NCBI GenBank assembly: GCA_900545265.1
Contig: UQYI01000002.1
Span: 62,001 to 126,000 of the forward strand
Origin: an uncultured Eubacteriales bacterium
GTDB lineage: Bacteria; Bacillota; Clostridia; Christensenellales; CAG-138
Direction of reading: 5' to 3'
Length of the DNA stretch: 64,000 nucleotides
The notes beneath the pieces are model-generated. The model did no database searches. It was not told where the DNA came from and saw only the letters and a list, made by a program, of their open reading frames with translations. A program made the translations under genes and the position numbers. This document shows positions 17,505 to 26,585 of the stretch, piece by piece; within the stretch, counting starts at the first letter, position 1, and each line of letters opens with the position of its first letter.

Positions 17505-18089
17505 GTGCACTGCCATGCTCCCTGGAAAGAGTTCCTCCGGGCTCTCGGCGGCTATTGCCAGGCCGTCACCGGACTGCTGCCGCCGGAAGAAAGCTTTCGG
17601 CTCACCCGGCAGGGAGATCTGTCCCTCAGTGCCTATGTGCGCTTGGACGCCCCTGCCGCCGCCGCTGCGCTTACCGAAGGCCGGGCCCGTTGCCTTTGGA
17701 TGGGTACGCCCCTGCTGGAACGGGTGCAGGCGGAAAAAGGCTGGCTCATCTTTACCTTTACCGATGGATTTTTCCGGCAGCTCCTGACTCTGGGGGAAAG
17801 TCTTCCCGCCCCGCCGCCGGAAGAAAGCCACCTGTGCAACCGGCTTTGGCTGCTGGCTCAAAAAGGCCCTGCCCCCTGCCCCCGGGAACCTCGGGTTCGC
17901 CGGGCGCTAATATCCGCTTTTTATGCCTGGGGCACGGGGCGCCGGGAAAAGGAGCTTCCCTGCCGCCTGCGCAGCATGACGCACATTGCACCGGATGCCG
18001 CCCGCCTGGAGCTGGAAGCCGAATGCGGCTCTGCCGCCCGGGCGTTGCTGGGGTTTCTATATATCCCGGTTACACATTCTTCCCTATAG
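17505..18089 (+). CDS. Unrecognised protein
   Basis: A 194-residue reading frame from GTG at 17505, nine bases after AGGAG; a longer ORF from 17445 has no ribosome binding site. A weak promoter (TTGCTT 17445, TATACT 17469) precedes it. The protein is soluble, with GWLIFTFTDGFFRQLL near residue 85 and an Arg-rich central region. The overall layout faintly recalls ancillary domains of class I tRNA synthetases, but the resemblance is too weak to name. The stop is 12 bases before the metallo-hydrolase gene, so the two are probably co-transcribed. Confidence 0.6.
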   Translation: MHCHAPWKEFLRALGGYCQAVTGLLPPEESFRLTRQGDLSLSAYVRLDAPAAAAALTEGRARCLWMGTPLLERVQAEKGWLIFTFTDGFFRQLLTLGESLPAPPPEESHLCNRLWLLAQKGPAPCPREPRVRRALISAFYAWGTGRREKELPCRLRSMTHIAPDAARLELEAECGSAARALLGFLYIPVTHSSL

Positions 18090-18101
18090 AAAGGAGCCTG
18101 T

Positions 18102-18722
18102 ATGAAACTCACCTGGTACGGCCACGCCTGTTTTCTGCTGGAAAGCGACGGCTGGATGCGCCTGCTGACGGATCCCTATCCCCAGAGCATTTACCCTCAC
18201 GGTCTGCCCCTTTGCGATGCCGTCACCGTTTCTCATGAACACTATGACCATAACGATACAGCCTCCCTTCCCGGTACGCCCGTCGTATTCCGGGGCACGG
18301 GCTCCCATACCCTGGGGGATATTCGTTTGCAAGGCCTTTCCTCCTTTCATGACGAAGTGCAGGGAGCCAAAAGGGGACAAAATACCGTTTTCATCTTTGA
18401 AACCGGCGGACTGCGTCTGGCCCATCTGGGGGATCTGGGGCATATGCCGGAAGGCTCTCTTCTGGCTGCTTTGCAGGATGCGGATGTGCTTCTGATGCCC
18501 ATAGGCGGCACCTATACGCTGACAGGCCCGCAGGCTGCCGCTCTTGCCAAAGCGCTTCATCCCCGCTGGATACTCCCCATGCACTATGCCCTGTCCGGCT
18601 GCCCCATTGACATCAGCGACGAAAGCTCTTTTCTGAAAGCCATGCCCGGTCTGCCTGTAATGCGGCACACCTGTTGGACGCCCGCCCTGCCCCAGGGGAT
18701 CCTGCTGCTGGACAAACGATAA
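18102..18722 (+). CDS. Metallo-beta-lactamase fold hydrolase, UlaG-like
   Basis: A 206-residue protein starting MKLTWYGHACFLLE, typical of UlaG/YtnP-like metal-dependent hydrolases. The metal-binding motif is SHEHYDHND (about residues 45-53), with a later Asp in HLGDLGH and His in ILPMHYALSG. GGAG precedes the ATG. The substrate is unknown; members of this group act on diverse lactones and phosphodiesters. The next gene, a tRNA, is on the same strand with its own promoter. Confidence 0.85.
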   Translation: MKLTWYGHACFLLESDGWMRLLTDPYPQSIYPHGLPLCDAVTVSHEHYDHNDTASLPGTPVVFRGTGSHTLGDIRLQGLSSFHDEVQGAKRGQNTVFIFETGGLRLAHLGDLGHMPEGSLLAALQDADVLLMPIGGTYTLTGPQAAALAKALHPRWILPMHYALSGCPIDISDESSFLKAMPGLPVMRHTCWTPALPQGILLLDKR

Positions 18723-18749
18723 AACCGTTTATATTTTTTAAAAAATGCT

Positions 18750-18778
18750 TGACAGCCGGCCGGCTTTCGCTTATAATG
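18750..18778 (+). promoter_or_regulatory. Consensus sigma-70 promoter for tRNA-Met
   Basis: Perfect TTGACA (18750-18755) and TATAAT (18773-18778), 17 bases apart, 14 bases before the mature tRNA 5' end. Confidence 0.9.
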
Positions 18779-18792
18779 CATATGTTTGAAAT

Positions 18793-18869
18793 GGCGGTGT
18801 AACTCAGTTGGCCAGAGTAGTCGGTTCATACCCGACCTGTCATCCGTTCGAATCGGATCGCCGCTACCA
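18793..18869 (+). tRNA. tRNA-Met (CAT), elongator type
   Basis: A full cloverleaf of 77 bases with encoded CCA: acceptor GGCGGTG/CGCCGCT, D stem ACTC/GAGT, anticodon stem GTCGG/CCGAC around loop TTCATAC (anticodon CAT), and T arm ATCCG-TTCGAAT-CGGAT. It lacks the three consecutive G:C anticodon-stem pairs of initiator tRNA, so it is read as elongator Met. A tRNA-Ile with a lysidine-modified CAT anticodon is the alternative. Confidence 0.93.
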
Positions 18870-18871
18870 GA

Positions 18872-18899
18872 AAAGAGGAATCATTGGATTCCTCTTTTT
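18872..18899 (+). terminator. Terminator after tRNA-Met
   Basis: AAAGAGGAATC/GATTCCTCTTT hairpin followed by TT. The following 540 bases, to 19442, hold no convincing gene. A stretch at about 19168-19320 keeps an open frame with protein-like composition (KAQTEKSIRKEYANAVQ) and may be a decayed gene. Confidence 0.8.
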
Positions 18900-19442
18900 G
18901 TTGTATTCTTTCGGCCCACATCCGTAATAAGCCGCCTCCCGCCTATCGAAGCCGAAAGCGCAGCTTACACCGAAATTGCCCCATAAAAACAGGGCTGCCT
19001 GAGCAGCGCCCCTGAGAAATCTTGCAGGGAAACCGGCTTTTCATATACCTGAAACTTTGTTTAATAAGGATGGACTCCAGCGGCGCTGAAAAAAAACTAT
19101 CCCGATACTCTGCGCCGCACCTGTAAAGGAGTATCCGGCTATATATACCGTGCCGAGATGACTGCGGATGCCGTGTCCCTTACTCCGTTATGAAGAAATG
19201 ACGGACAAAATGAAGGCGCAGACAGAAAAAAGCATCCGGAAAGAATATGCCAACGCTGTGCAGCACTCGGAATACAGACATTTTTTAAAAAGAACTTTTC
19301 CAAAATCGTCAACGGCTGAGCCGCTCCGAATATGCCTGCATACGGCATGTTTCCTTCCATGTTTACGATTCCTTTACTTTCCTGTTATTGCGGCTGTGGG
19401 GCAAAAACGGTATACTTTTTACAGAATGGAGGCATATATACC

Positions 19443-21299
19443 GTGAGCAATAAGATTCGGCGAACTTTTCAACCCAGGTTTTTCCTGTTCCTGGCCGTCA
19501 CGGCGCTGCTGGTGGTGGGCGCCATTCTGCTGGTGCAGACGGTGTCTGATTATATCCGGGAGCGCAAAGCCGGCAGCACGCTGGAGCTGCCTGTGGCCGC
19601 CACCGCCGATCCCAACGCCTCGCCCGCCCCGGAGGCTTTCTTTACGCAAGCCCCGGCAGGCGCCTCTCAACTCCAGCCCCTGCGGACGGACATGACCTAC
19701 AGCGTATCCGGCAGCCAGAAGAACGGCCTTTCCTCCGAGGTACGCCTGAACAATGAAAGCGAGATCTACACCTCCAACCCCCGGCCCCTATCCCTTTCCG
19801 CCCCGGCAGAGGGCACTTACGGCAGCGTGGCAGGCATGGCCACCTTTGGCGGCAGCTGCTACCGAAACAGCTTTGCCGGAGGGAATGCCACCATTGCCCT
19901 GAAAACGCTGACGGCCAAGTGGAGCAAGGTCATTGGAAAGCTGGGAGATGTGGCAGGCACCGGCTGGACGGGGCAGCCCCTGCTTATACAATGGAGCGCC
20001 GAAGTGCTCCCCACTTTGGGAGTCCGGGAAGAGTACAAAACGGCGGAAAACTTTGTAGAGGTGCTCTATCCCTCTGCCGACGGCAACATTTACTGCTATG
20101 ATCTGGTCACGGGGAATCAGACCCGGGATCCCATTGCCGTGGGCGTATCCATGCTGGGCACCGCCACGCTGGATCCGGAAGGCCGTCCCATGCTGTATGT
20201 AGGCCAGGGAGTCATGAGCAAAAACAAAAAAGGCACCTCCGTAGCCTATATGTATGCCGTGGATCTTATCCAGAACAAGGTGGTCTATGAGTTTGGCGGC
20301 CGGGACTATTTTTCCAGACGGGCAGATTGGAATGCTTTTGATTCCAGCCCTCTGATCCTGAACGATACCCTGATCGCTCCGGCGGAGAATGGGGTCATCT
20401 ACTTTATCCCTCTGAACACCGCCTATGACGGGGCGGCAGGCACCATTGCCATTCGCCCGGGGGATCGCATCAAATACCGCTACGCCGGGGAAAACTATTC
20501 CTCTACCAACCAAAAGGGTAGCCCCTGGTACGGCTTTGAAAGCTCCTGCGCTGCCTTCCGCAACTATCTGTTTGCAACGGATAACGGCGGATACCTTCAG
20601 TGCATCGATATGAATACTCTGACGCTGCAATACGCCATACCGCTGGGCGGAGACGCCGATGCCACCCCTGTCATTGAGGAGGATGGCGCCGCCGGGACCT
20701 TTTATGTATATGTAGGCACCCAGACGGATCAGAGCGCCGCCGATCTGCCGGACGGATGGGGCTATTGCCATATATTGAAGATAGACGGGCTGACGGGGCA
20801 GATCCTCTGGGACGTGAGCCGCATCAGCTATGTGGGAGACGGCAGCTACAAGAGCGGCTGCAAGGCCACCCCCCATGCAGGCCGGGGCACTATCTCCAAC
20901 CTGCTGCTGTGCGCCTTCAGCGGAGCCGGGATCCCCGTAAACAATGAGGACGGTTCCGTTTCCTACAGTTACGGCGGGCGGCTGGTAGCCTTTGACAAGA
21001 AGGACGGCAGCGTGGTCTGGTCCGTAGAGACTCCCGGCAGCGGGGATTATGTGTCCTCCCCTCTGGTGCTGTACACCGAGCGGGGCGCAGCCTATCTCAT
21101 CGCCTGTGACCGCAGCGGGCAGATGAACCTGTATGACGCCGCCGCAGGAGGGACTCCCCTGTGCGGCGGGCTGGATCTGGAGGCCCGTATTGATTCTACC
21201 CCCGCCGCCTGTGGGAACTATCTGGTGGTAGGCACCACCGGGCGCAAGGCCGACGGTTCGGAAGCCACTCCCAAGATCTGGTGCGTACAGATTCAATAA
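19443..21299 (+). CDS. Membrane-anchored PQQ-like beta-propeller protein
   Basis: A 618-residue protein. GTG at 19443 lies 10 bases after GGAGG; upstream in-frame codons fall in non-coding sequence. An N-terminal transmembrane segment is at about residues 12-32, then a Pro/Ala-rich linker. The rest is repeated beta-propeller blades with motifs such as DGNIYCYDLVTGN, YMYAVDLIQNKVVYEF and RLVAFDKKDGSVVWSVETPG, typical of PQQ-like/quinoprotein folds. No cofactor-binding residues can be confirmed. It is probably an extracellular binding or scaffold protein. It stands alone and is followed by a terminator and repeat C. Confidence 0.8.
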   Translation: MSNKIRRTFQPRFFLFLAVTALLVVGAILLVQTVSDYIRERKAGSTLELPVAATADPNASPAPEAFFTQAPAGASQLQPLRTDMTYSVSGSQKNGLSSEVRLNNESEIYTSNPRPLSLSAPAEGTYGSVAGMATFGGSCYRNSFAGGNATIALKTLTAKWSKVIGKLGDVAGTGWTGQPLLIQWSAEVLPTLGVREEYKTAENFVEVLYPSADGNIYCYDLVTGNQTRDPIAVGVSMLGTATLDPEGRPMLYVGQGVMSKNKKGTSVAYMYAVDLIQNKVVYEFGGRDYFSRRADWNAFDSSPLILNDTLIAPAENGVIYFIPLNTAYDGAAGTIAIRPGDRIKYRYAGENYSSTNQKGSPWYGFESSCAAFRNYLFATDNGGYLQCIDMNTLTLQYAIPLGGDADATPVIEEDGAAGTFYVYVGTQTDQSAADLPDGWGYCHILKIDGLTGQILWDVSRISYVGDGSYKSGCKATPHAGRGTISNLLLCAFSGAGIPVNNEDGSVSYSYGGRLVAFDKKDGSVVWSVETPGSGDYVSSPLVLYTERGAAYLIACDRSGQMNLYDAAAGGTPLCGGLDLEARIDSTPAACGNYLVVGTTGRKADGSEATPKIWCVQIQ

Positions 21300-21343
21300 C
21301 AAACGCCGTTACAACTTTATATCAGGCAGCACTATGCTGCTGT

Positions 21344-21382
21344 AAAACGGATCTGCTGCCCGCTGAGGCTGCGATCCGTTTT
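21344..21382 (+). terminator. Terminator after the beta-propeller gene, possibly part of repeat C
   Basis: AACGGATC pairs with GATCCGTT, then a T run. The hairpin and its TTTTGG tail resemble the one at 43762-43799. Confidence 0.65.
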
Positions 21383-21479
21383 TCGTGTTTTGGCCAGTCG
21401 TTCTTTGCAGGGCGATTGAATTTGAGGCGATCCGAAGGCTGGTATCCGGAAAAACGAAGCTCGCTGCTATACGAAGGGC

Positions 21480-21580
21480 GGGGGCGCACTGCGTGCCTGC
21501 CGGCACGCCTGCGCGGCGGACGCCCCGCAGAGTTCCGGCGGCGTAGCCGCCGGAACGTGCGCCTCCGGGTCCCGTATACG
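21480..21580 (+). repeat. Cloverleaf intergenic repeat, copy C
   Basis: The outer stem GGGGGCGCAC (21480-21489) pairs with GTGCGCCTCC (21557-21566; one G-T pair). Three inner hairpins follow the same order as copies B and F. GTATACG is at 21574-21580, seven bases outside the stem. It sits between convergent genes. Confidence 0.83.
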
Positions 21581-21767
21581 AACCGGCAGCGAGAGCAACG
21601 TCCTCTGCCCCATTTACCTGGCAGACCCCCGTTTCTCAACGCCCCGACAGCGCTCCCGTACAGTTTCATGCGTTGCCGCTTTCGTCACGGCTTCAGGATC
21701 ATTATTCTCTTTATACAGAAAAACAGAGCGGCTTTGAGCCGCTCTGTTTGCATATTGATTCGATGAT

Positions 21768-23003
21768 TTACAGAATGGGCGTCCAGGCCAGATCCAGGAT
21801 CTCGTCTGCATTGTCCATGGAAGTGATGAGACCCAGACGGATGTACCGCTCGATGAAGTCCTTCAGGGTCGCGCCGGTGAACTCATCGGAAAGGCCAAAC
21901 TGCAGGGAGTTGTTGATCATGATGTTCATCTCATAGTTGCCGCCGTTCCAGCCCATGTCCATGAGCACCTTGGTGGCTTCCTCGCTGTTGTCACGCATCC
22001 AGCTGTGAGCCTTCTGCACGGCCTGAGCGACCTTCCTGGCAATGGTGGGGTTCTCCTTCACAAAGGTACCGTTCATGGCCATAACGCAGCAGGTACGATC
22101 CGCAAAGTCGGTATCCAGCTGGGAACGGATGCACTTGAGCTTGCCGTCCTTCACCATGGAATAGGCAAAGGTATCGCTGAGCAGAGCCGCGGCGATCTCG
22201 CCGTTCTCCATGGCGGTAACGCAAGCGTCTGCAGAAACCTGCACCAGCTCCACATCGGTGCTGTAGTTGATCCCGTCTGCATCCAGAAGCAGAGCGGTGA
22301 TGTTGTAGTCAGACTTGCCGATGCCGTTGGGGACGGAGATCTTCTGGCCCTTCAGGTCAGCGGTGGTGTTGTACTGGCTGTCGGCCAGCACGTAGATGGA
22401 TTTGCAGCCAAGATGTGCGCCGCCGGTGAAAGTGATATCCACGCCGTTGGTGATGGGCACCAGCATCTTAGCCATCATGCCGGTAGCCACGTCCACCTGA
22501 TCGGTACCCAGGGCTTCCACATCGCTGCTGCCCTTAACGCCTTCTGCGGTCAGGCCGGCTTCGGTATAGTAGCCAAGGTGATCTGCCATGGTGGGGCCGG
22601 AGGTGCAGCCGTCAGACATGAAGTACTTGATGGTGCGGCCATAAGCGGGCTCCTTCTTCATGGCTTCCAGCTCTTCAGGGGTAGGAGTAAGGTCAAAGTT
22701 GGCCATATCGATGGCCCGGCCTTCGATGGCAACGGGTACGAACAGAGCTTCCCAGTTGCCGGAAGCGGAAGCTTCGGCTGCATCCAGATGCTCGCTGGCC
22801 TGATTTACTTCCACATCGTCTACGGTGCCGACTTCGATCTGACCATCGTTGTTGGAATCGGCGATAACGGTGGACTTGGTAGCTCCGTCGTTTGCATCGT
22901 CGGTTGCATTGGCTTTTGCGTCGTCATTGGTCGTTACGCCTGTGCAGGCAGCCATGGAAAGCACCATGAGCAGCGCACACATAAGAGCAACAAACTTCTT
23001 CAT
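21768..23003 (-). CDS. NMT1/SsuA-type ABC transporter substrate-binding lipoprotein
   Basis: A 411-residue lipoprotein: signal sequence with lipobox SMAAC (Cys at about 20), an acidic linker, then a periplasmic-binding fold of the NMT1/THI5/SsuA type (YFMSDGCTSGPTMADHLGYYTEAGL; LKGQKISVPNGIGKSDYNI). Such proteins bind sulfonates, nitrate, thiamine precursors or similar small molecules. The N-terminal linker of about 100 residues is longer than usual. It is the last gene of permease-ATPase-binding protein on the minus strand, with AAGGAG before the ATG. The ligand is unknown. Confidence 0.88.
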   Translation of the reverse strand: MKKFVALMCALLMVLSMAACTGVTTNDDAKANATDDANDGATKSTVIADSNNDGQIEVGTVDDVEVNQASEHLDAAEASASGNWEALFVPVAIEGRAIDMANFDLTPTPEELEAMKKEPAYGRTIKYFMSDGCTSGPTMADHLGYYTEAGLTAEGVKGSSDVEALGTDQVDVATGMMAKMLVPITNGVDITFTGGAHLGCKSIYVLADSQYNTTADLKGQKISVPNGIGKSDYNITALLLDADGINYSTDVELVQVSADACVTAMENGEIAAALLSDTFAYSMVKDGKLKCIRSQLDTDFADRTCCVMAMNGTFVKENPTIARKVAQAVQKAHSWMRDNSEEATKVLMDMGWNGGNYEMNIMINNSLQFGLSDEFTGATLKDFIERYIRLGLITSMDNADEILDLAWTPIL

Positions 23004-23060
23004 GTTTTTTCTGTCTCCTTTTTGGTTATTTACAGGCGGTTGCCGCCGTATAAAGCTGAA

Positions 23061-23840
23061 TCAGCTGTTTTTGCCGCCATAGTGCAGGCGATTGAGTATT
23101 TCGTTGCGGTATTCCACAAAGCTGGCCGAAGAACGGTCCCGGGGAAATTCCTCGTCGATTTTTATATCCGCAATGATCCGGCCGGGATTGGCTTCCATCA
23201 CCAGCACTCTGGTACCCATATAAACGGCCTCGTCTATACTGTGGGTCACCATCAGGGCCAGCTGCCGGCGCTCCACCCAGATGTTCAGTATCTCATCCTG
23301 CATGCTCATCCGGGTGAATGCATCCAGAGCCCCCAAGGGTTCGTCCAGCAGCAGGATCTCCGGCTCGTTGATCAGCGTACGCACAAGAGCCACCCGCTGG
23401 GCCATGCCCCCGGAAAGCTGGGCGGGATAATCATTTTTAAACCGCTCCAGCCCGGTGATCTCCAGCATACGCCTGACCTTTTCGGCCTTGCCCTCGCTCT
23501 GCCCCTGCATGTCCAGACTGAAAGAAATATTCTTTTCTACCGTAAGCCACGGAAACAGCGTCGGGTTTTGAAACACCAGTCCCCGATCCGGGGAAGGGCC
23601 GTCCACTTCCGTTCCGTCTACCGTAACGCGGCCCAGAGTAGGGTTGATAAGCCCCGCCACCAGCCGCAGAATGGTAGATTTTCCGCAGCCGGAGGGGCCC
23701 ACCAGTGAAACAAATTCCCCGCTGGTCATGGACGTGCTCACATCCTGCAGGGCGTGGGTCACGCCGTCGCTTTCCACCCTTGCAAATACCTTGCTTACAT
23801 TTTCAAGCCTGAGGCAAACCGTTTTCTTTTCGTTCTGCAT
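23061..23840 (-). CDS. ABC transporter ATP-binding protein, SsuB/TauB type
   Basis: A 259-residue ATPase with Walker A GPSGCGKST, the Q-loop VFQNPTLFPWLTV, signature LSGGMAQR, Walker B EILLLDEPLGALDAFT and H-loop MVTHSIDEA, as in nitrate/sulfonate importers. ATG at 23840 overlaps the permease stop (TAATG). A start at 23864 inside the permease gene is also possible. It energises the transporter formed with the neighbouring permease and binding lipoprotein. Confidence 0.9.
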   Translation of the reverse strand: MQNEKKTVCLRLENVSKVFARVESDGVTHALQDVSTSMTSGEFVSLVGPSGCGKSTILRLVAGLINPTLGRVTVDGTEVDGPSPDRGLVFQNPTLFPWLTVEKNISFSLDMQGQSEGKAEKVRRMLEITGLERFKNDYPAQLSGGMAQRVALVRTLINEPEILLLDEPLGALDAFTRMSMQDEILNIWVERRQLALMVTHSIDEAVYMGTRVLVMEANPGRIIADIKIDEEFPRDRSSASFVEYRNEILNRLHYGGKNS

Positions 23841-24913
23841 TATTTTTCGGCCCCATTCTGCCACCTGAGCAGATATCGTTTGATCCGTTCCAGCCCGTTG
23901 GTGACCAGTGTGAATATGAAGCAGATCACAAACAGTGCGGCAAAGGATTTGTCATAGCTGGCCCAACCGGTCTGCCATGTCATATACCAGCCCAGACCGG
24001 ATTTTACGCCCAGCATTTCGGCGATCATAATGGCCACGCAGGAGGAACTCATGGCCTGTGTGCAGCCCTGAAGAATAGAAGGCATGGCGTGGGGAATGGC
24101 CACATGAAACACCAGCTGGCGGCTGTTGGCCCCCAGCGTCCGGGCGGCTTCAAAATACTCCCTGCCCACGTTGGAAATGCCCGTAAGAGAAGCCACCGTC
24201 ACCGCAAACCAGGACCCCAGCGCAATGATGAACACCGCCCCGCCGAACAGGGACGTTGCCACCACCATAATAATGGGGATCCATGTGGAGGTGGGAATAG
24301 GCCCCAGAAACTTGATGATCGGATCGATCCAGTACCTGGCCTTTTTGGAATACCCGCAGGCAATACCGGTCACAAGACCGAGAGATACGCCGATGAAATA
24401 GCCCAGAAACAGCAGCTTGAGCGTATTGAACGTACAGTCTGCCAGCAGCTTGTAATCCACTAAGAACGCATTGATAATGTAGTTCATGCAGGGGACAAAA
24501 GGCTGCGTAAGAATGCCGGTTTTCAGCGTCAGGTAGTCATACAGGGTCAGGAACAGAAACAGCGCCGCATAACGGGGAGCCTTATAATGAAGCTTTTCAT
24601 AGAACTGCCTCTCTCCCCTTCGTTTTTTCAGAAGCACCCACAGAAAGCACACCAGATAGATCCCTATGGCGGCGCCCAAAACCCACACATAGCTCCAGGG
24701 CTTTGCATTGCGGCTTTTGTTGGGCAGGATCACATATTCCGCCATGGCGATGCATCCGCACAGCAGCGGCAGAAGCATGACGATCACTTCTGCGGTTTTC
24801 TGGGCAGGTGTTTTTTCTTTTTCCTCCAGCTCCTTAAGCTGGCGGCGGTTCAGGCCAGACAGCAGGGCCGCGTCCAGTTTGCTTTCCTGCTTTACCTTAT
24901 CCTTATCAAGCAT
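23840..24913 (-). CDS. ABC transporter permease, SsuC/TauC type
   Basis: A 357-residue integral membrane protein. The C-terminal half has the binding-protein-dependent permease fold with the coupling motif EYFEAARTLGANSRQLVFHVAIPHAMPSI. The N-terminal 100 residues add two extra transmembrane segments and a charged head, longer than the usual 250-270 residues. ATG at 24913, with AGAAGG upstream, is preferred to 24952. It is the first gene of the transporter operon. Confidence 0.87.
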   Translation of the reverse strand: MLDKDKVKQESKLDAALLSGLNRRQLKELEEKEKTPAQKTAEVIVMLLPLLCGCIAMAEYVILPNKSRNAKPWSYVWVLGAAIGIYLVCFLWVLLKKRRGERQFYEKLHYKAPRYAALFLFLTLYDYLTLKTGILTQPFVPCMNYIINAFLVDYKLLADCTFNTLKLLFLGYFIGVSLGLVTGIACGYSKKARYWIDPIIKFLGPIPTSTWIPIIMVVATSLFGGAVFIIALGSWFAVTVASLTGISNVGREYFEAARTLGANSRQLVFHVAIPHAMPSILQGCTQAMSSSCVAIMIAEMLGVKSGLGWYMTWQTGWASYDKSFAALFVICFIFTLVTNGLERIKRYLLRWQNGAEK

Positions 24914-25123
24914 GGGCTGCCTTCTCTTCCTTTCATTATCAAACATTTCCATTATATTGGGCGGGTTCGATTAGTCAAATTGGCTTTTTTAATCTTTTTC
25001 TCCGCTTCATCGATTTTGCCGATTTATGTTGGAATTTATCCCCGCATCAGGCATTTTCCACACCGCCGAAAAATGCAGTACAAAAAACAGCGCCTGTCTC
25101 CATGTGCTGTTCATATATGTATT

Positions 25124-25843
25124 TCAGATATCCTCCCTGTGGCAGGCGAGAAAATGTCCCGGCGTAATTTCCTTCAACGACGGGAGTTTTTCCCGGCAGA
25201 GCGGTTTGACATAGGGGCACCGTCCGCAAAAGCGGCATCCTCCGGGCAGATCCACCGGGCTGGTGGGATCCCCCTCCAGCAGGATCCGGCGGCGGGTGCG
25301 TTCCGTTCTCGGATCCGCCACGGGCACGGCAGAAAGCAGTGCCTTTGTGTACGGATGCCTGGGGAAGGCATACAGTTCCCGGGCAGACGCCAATTCCACC
25401 AGCGTCCCCAGATACATTACCGCCACCCGGTCGGAAATATGCTTGACCATGGACAGATCATGGGCGATGAACAGATATGTCAACCCCTTTTCCCGCTGCA
25501 GCCTTTTTAGCAGATTTACTACCTGCGCCTGAATGGACACATCCAGAGCGGAGATCGGTTCGTCGCAAATAATGCATTCCGGTTCCACCGCCAACGCCCG
25601 GGCAATGCCGGCCACCGAGATCTCCGGACATAATTCCACACCGCGGCGCACCACTTCCACCGCTTCCTCCGGGGAGATCACCTGTGCGGTGACCCCGGGC
25701 CGATCCTCATCCTCGTTCAGGCTGCGTACGCAGAAGTTGCAGGATATGTTGCAGACCGGACACACCGGCAGATGGATCCTGCCCCTGTTTCTGGCTGCCC
25801 CAAAGCATGGATGCCGGGCAAAAACTTGCTCCTTAGTTGCCAT
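25124..25843 (-). pseudogene. Chimeric ORF: NifB-like radical SAM N-terminus joined to OppF/DppF ABC ATPase C-terminus
   Basis: One intact frame of 239 codons contains two unrelated gene fragments. Residues 1 to about 75 match the start of NifB-type cofactor synthases: HPCFGAARNRGRIHLPVCP, the radical SAM Cys motif CNISCNFC, then EDRPGVTAQVISPEEA and EISVAGIA. From there the protein continues as the C-terminal part of an oligopeptide ABC ATPase: RALAVEPECIICDEPISALD (Walker B), FIAHDLSMVKHISDRVAVMYLG, HPYTKALLSAVP and GCRFCGRCP. Walker A and the ABC signature are missing, as is most of the radical SAM barrel. The junction lies near 25600-25612 in GGCATTGCC, which both families encode, suggesting a deletion at microhomology. 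It is very unlikely to retain either activity. Confidence 0.85.
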
Positions 25844-26238
25844 TGTCTCCCTGTATTGCATTCATTTGGAATGCATAAAAAAGCAAATAAATCGTGTTTT
25901 TTCAAACCAGAGCCGACTACATCATACGGCCCTGTCTCCGTCCAATCTATTTTACAATTACATATTTCCTTAAAATCGCTTTTCCGAATCTGACAGCTGT
26001 TATTTCATCCTTTATGTTGAAAAACCATCTTTCAAACCGATTTCATGCCGGTTTCATTGGAATTATGCATTATATCTCCTGCTTTGCTGCAAATACTGAA
26101 AACTATTACATTTCGCTGCATTTTCAAAATAAATTGTTATGTTGGTTCAAGCATAGCAATATCCTTCGTTTTTTGTGCATCTTTCTCTTTTATGTACATG
26201 GAACGATAGTCCCCAGTTCAGGCGGAGAAAATAAAAAA

Positions 26239-26258
26239 GCCCCGCCTAAAGGCGGGGC
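26239..26258 (-). terminator. Terminator at the end of the iron-uptake operon
   Basis: Perfect GCCCCGCC/GGCGGGGC hairpin, followed on the minus strand by TTTTTT. The AT-rich 380 bases between here and 25861 show no gene. Confidence 0.85.
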
Positions 26259-26306
26259 CCGTGAAGGGGAGGCATTCACTTAAAGATCCTGCTTGAAAAA
26301 CCGAAA

Positions 26307-26564
26307 TCAATGTTTGAGAAAACCGAAAAGACCCTTTTTCTCGTAGGGTTCCTGACGAATATCCGTCACTTCATATCCGGTGCCCTCCAGCGCCTTTTCT
26401 ACAGCAGAGGACTCCAGGGGTTCGTCGCTGATCAGCACCGCCTGCCCCTTGCTGTGGGAGGCGGTAACTTTCTTTACCGGCAGGTGGTTGCGAAAGGCGT
26501 CGCTCACATGGGCTTCGCACATACCGCACATCATGCCGTCAATACTTACTGTTGTTTTTACCAT
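26307..26564 (-). CDS. Heavy-metal-associated (HMA) domain protein, CopZ-like
   Basis: An 85-residue protein with an HMA fold: the metal-binding loop GMMCGMCEAHV (CxxC, about residues 10-20), then KVTASHSKGQAVLISD and a C-terminal basic tail. Such proteins carry copper or other soft metals. It is the last gene on the feo operon strand, 22 bases after the frameshifted regulator, and is followed by a strong terminator. A link to ferrous-iron uptake is suggested only by position. Confidence 0.88.
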   Translation of the reverse strand: MVKTTVSIDGMMCGMCEAHVSDAFRNHLPVKKVTASHSKGQAVLISDEPLESSAVEKALEGTGYEVTDIRQEPYEKKGLFGFLKH

Positions 26565-26585
26565 ACCCGAGCTCCTTTCTTTTCT

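Noticed and set aside
18793..18869. Initiator tRNA (fMet)
   Set aside because: The anticodon stem GTCGG/CCGAC lacks the three consecutive G:C pairs, and the acceptor does not show the C1-A72 mismatch of initiators.
25888..25910. Sigma-54 type promoter before the nifB-like fragment
   Set aside because: CACG and TTTGC elements are present, but the spacing does not fit the -24/-12 consensus.
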